Source: Atopobiaceae bacterium (lineage in GTDB: Bacteria > Actinomycetota > Coriobacteriia > Coriobacteriales > Atopobiaceae). Taken from it: 46,423 nt of DNA. A program made the translations under genes and the position numbers. The DNA lies in contig JAUNEG010000016.1 of assembly GCA_030525685.1 (NCBI GenBank), forward strand, positions 1 through 46,423, read 5' to 3'. The notes beneath the pieces were generated by a model. That model saw only the letters and a program-made list of their open reading frames with translations. It had not been told where the DNA came from and made no database searches. Shown here one piece after another: positions 44,700 through 46,423 of this stretch. Every line of letters begins with the position of its first letter. Position 1 is the stretch's first letter.

Positions 44700-44925
44700 G
44701 CTTAGGAAATCGCGGTCGTTGCTCCTCCGCCGGCGTCGCGTGCTTACGAATACGGGGTCGTTGCGCCTCCGCCGGCGGCGAGAAGGACCTCTCGACGACA
44801 AAGCCCCTGTTGGTGGCAAGCCGTCGGTTCTTCTCGCCGCCCCTGGGCGGACCCGAGGATGCAACAACCCCAAAACCCTAAGCACAAAATACTCCACGCC
44901 CTGCAACAGCCCTGTTTTCTTAAGC
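44700..44925. repeat. Phased 42-bp inverted-repeat array, locus 2
   Basis: Same family and layout as 34553-34768. Forward units start GCTTA at 44700 and 44742, reverse units end TAAGC at 44883 and 44925, both pairs 42 bp apart. The two forward spacers share CCTCCGCCGGCG. The centre has an inverted pair of heptamers, CGAGAAG (44779) and CTTCTCG (44830). The array occupies almost the whole guaB-leuS gap and ends 27 bp before the leuS -10 region. Confidence 0.92.
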
Positions 44926-44951
44926 ATCACCAATCGCGCCCACGAGCGTGC

Positions 44952-44960
44952 TGCTACAAT
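44952..44960 (+). promoter_or_regulatory. leuS promoter, extended -10
   Basis: TG-C-TACAAT 38 bp before the ATG. The leader is too short for a T-box, so leuS is not controlled like ileS. Confidence 0.65.
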
Positions 44961-44997
44961 GTCCCAGTTGACCATCACGCACGAAGGAGTCACGCAG

Positions 44998-46423
44998 ATG
45001 AGCGACGCCGAGAAGAACTTCGAGGTCCCGGCCTACGACGCCGAGGAGATCGAGACCCGCTGGCAGGCCGAGTGGGACGCCGAGGAGCTCTACAAGACCG
45101 AGGAGAGCCCCGAGAAGCCCAAGAAGTACGTGCTGGAGATGTTCCCGTACCCCTCGGGCGACCTGCACATGGGGCACGCGCGCAACTACACGATCGGCGA
45201 CGCCATGGCCCGCCAGGCCCGCATGCGCGGCTTCGACGTGCTGCACCCGATGGGCTACGACGCCTTTGGCCTGCCCGCCGAGAACGCCGCCATCAAGCAC
45301 AGCACGCAGGCGAGCGTCTGGACGCACCAGAACATCGCGCAGGCCACCAAGACCATGCGTCGCATGGGCTTCTCCTACGACTACGACCGCATGTTCAACA
45401 CCTGCGACCCCGAGTACTACAAGTGGGGCCAGTGGATCTTCCTCAAGATGTGGGAGAAGGGCCTCGTCTACCGCGACAACTCGCCGGTGAACTGGTGTCC
45501 CAGCTGCCAGACGGTCCTCGCCAACGAGCAGGTCGTCGACGGCAAGTGCTGGCGCTGCGGCTCCGTGCCCGAGAAGCACGCCCTCTCCCAGTGGTACTTC
45601 AAGATCACCGACTACGCCCAGGAGCTGCTCGACGACCTCAAGAAGCTCGAGGGCAAGTGGCCCGAGCGCGTCCGCGCGATGCAGGCCAACTGGATCGGAC
45701 GCTCCGAGGGTGCCGAGATCGACTTCACGCTTGCCGACGTCGACGGCGTGACCCCCACCGACACCAAGATCACCGTCTTCACCACGCGCCCGGACACGCT
45801 CTTCGGCGTGAGCTTCTTCCTGCTGCCGCCCGAGAGCCCGCTCGCCGCGGAGCTCGTGGCCGGCACCGAGCACGAGGCCGCGTTCCTCGAGCTCAAGGCC
45901 GCGGCGGAGAAGGTCTCCTCGGTCGACCGCCAGGGCTCCGAGCGCGAGAAGCACGGCGTCTTCACCGGCCGCTACGTCATCAACCCGGTGAACGGCCGCC
46001 CGGCGCCCATCTGGGTCGCCGACTACGTCCTCATGGACTACGGCACCGGCGCCGTCATGGGCGTGCCCTGCGGCGACCAGCGCGACTTCGACTTCGCCAA
46101 GAAGTACGGCCTTGAGATCGCCCCGATCATCTGCGAGAAGGACGACCCGCTCTACGAGCAGCTCAAGGACCAGCGCGAGCTCGTGGTGACCTCCGTCGAC
46201 TGGGACCACGCGATGGAGGCCGAGGGCTACCTCGTGCAGTCCGGCCGCTTCACCGGCATGAAGGGCGGCAAGCACTCCGAGGCCGTCGACGCCATCATCG
46301 ACTGGCTTGGCGAGCAGGGCCTCGGCCGCAAGACGGTGCAGTTCCGCCTGCGAGACTGGCTCATCTCCCGCCAGCGCTACTGGGGCAACCCCATCCCGAT
46401 GATCCACTGCGACTGCTGCGGCG
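44998..46423 (+). CDS. leuS: Leucyl-tRNA synthetase, 3' end outside window
   Basis: 475 codons visible. HIGH-type motif 'PYPSGDLHMGHARNY' (about 48-62), Cys-rich 'NWCPSC...CWRCG' zinc module, CP1 editing domain with 'FTTRPDTLFG' (about 260-269) and the 'GTGAVMGVPCGDQRDF' loop (349-364). The last bases encode 'YWGNPIP', shortly before the second half of the catalytic site. The editing loop has Gly359 where most LeuRS have His, while the flanking Asp residues are kept. ATG 44998 follows GAAGGAG at 10 bp. Confidence 0.95.
   Translation, partial: MSDAEKNFEVPAYDAEEIETRWQAEWDAEELYKTEESPEKPKKYVLEMFPYPSGDLHMGHARNYTIGDAMARQARMRGFDVLHPMGYDAFGLPAENAAIKHSTQASVWTHQNIAQATKTMRRMGFSYDYDRMFNTCDPEYYKWGQWIFLKMWEKGLVYRDNSPVNWCPSCQTVLANEQVVDGKCWRCGSVPEKHALSQWYFKITDYAQELLDDLKKLEGKWPERVRAMQANWIGRSEGAEIDFTLADVDGVTPTDTKITVFTTRPDTLFGVSFFLLPPESPLAAELVAGTEHEAAFLELKAAAEKVSSVDRQGSEREKHGVFTGRYVINPVNGRPAPIWVADYVLMDYGTGAVMGVPCGDQRDFDFAKKYGLEIAPIICEKDDPLYEQLKDQRELVVTSVDWDHAMEAEGYLVQSGRFTGMKGGKHSEAVDAIIDWLGEQGLGRKTVQFRLRDWLISRQRYWGNPIPMIHCDCCG

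Noticed and set aside
44861..44997. T-box or leader attenuator before leuS
   Set aside because: The stretch from the -10 box to the ATG is under 40 nt, and no GGGTGG-type core or specifier is present.

Overview
The window is chromosomal DNA of a high-GC actinobacterium, most likely class Coriobacteriia (Atopobiaceae/Olsenella-like). The gene order rsmD-coaD-(sepIVA-like)-yceD-rpmF-plsX-acpP-rnc-smc-ftsY-ffh is an actinobacterial arrangement. It sits beside Firmicutes-type items: class III fructose bisphosphatase, an Asp23/FakA pair and a transcriptional T-box in front of ileS. Genus-level placement is inference. No rRNA, tRNA, complete IS or CRISPR array was seen.

Layout. 0-3.8 kb: the 3' part of a fibronectin-repeat L,D-transpeptidase, then a two-gene ABC exporter of the polysaccharide/teichoic acid type. 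4.0-6.3 kb: a cold-shock protein, then a lower-GC two-gene island (AAA15 ATPase plus RloB) that resembles RloAB/AbiL-type phage defence. 6.4-10.6 kb: a MarR regulator with a heterodimeric ABC exporter. 10.9-12.6 kb: an FmdB-type zinc ribbon and a HAD-phosphatase/thiamine pyrophosphokinase fusion. 12.9-28.5 kb: a housekeeping block (rpmB, asp23, fakA, recG, rsmD, coaD, sepIVA-like, yceD, rpmF, plsX, acpP, rnc, smc, ftsY, ffh) linking translation, fatty acid and phospholipid synthesis, chromosome segregation and SRP targeting. 28.8-36.7 kb: an AbiEi/DUF559-like nuclease-fold protein, a membrane-anchored L,D-transpeptidase, a SpoU methyltransferase, ftsH and fbp. 36.8-46.4 kb: T-box-ileS-lspA, an RluA-family pseudouridine synthase, a BcsA-like glycosyltransferase, a Tritrichomonas-type guaB and the 5' part of leuS.

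The most unusual content is between the genes. Nearly every transcription-unit end carries a palindromic repeat structure starting about 10-80 bp after the stop codon. Two families are strictly phased arrays of 24-nt units: a 41-bp period at 10.62-10.85 and 18.56-18.82 kb, and a 42-bp period at 34.55-34.77 and 44.70-44.93 kb. In each array one set of direct units faces an inverted set. A third family uses GAACCCAAACCC (12.6 and 28.6-28.8 kb). Four more loci carry their own sequence (6.33, 20.45, 34.44 and 40.50 kb). A short motif, CTTCTCG/CGAGAAG, recurs in or beside most of these loci and in almost every other gene gap, and also shows up within coding regions. The constant heptamer, the variable partner sequence and the 4-helical-turn phasing look like one organised system that I cannot match to a described repeat class.

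Promoters mostly have an extended -10 (TGnTAnnnT) and weak -35 boxes. Several genes start with TTG or GTG, and ATGA or longer overlaps show translational coupling.
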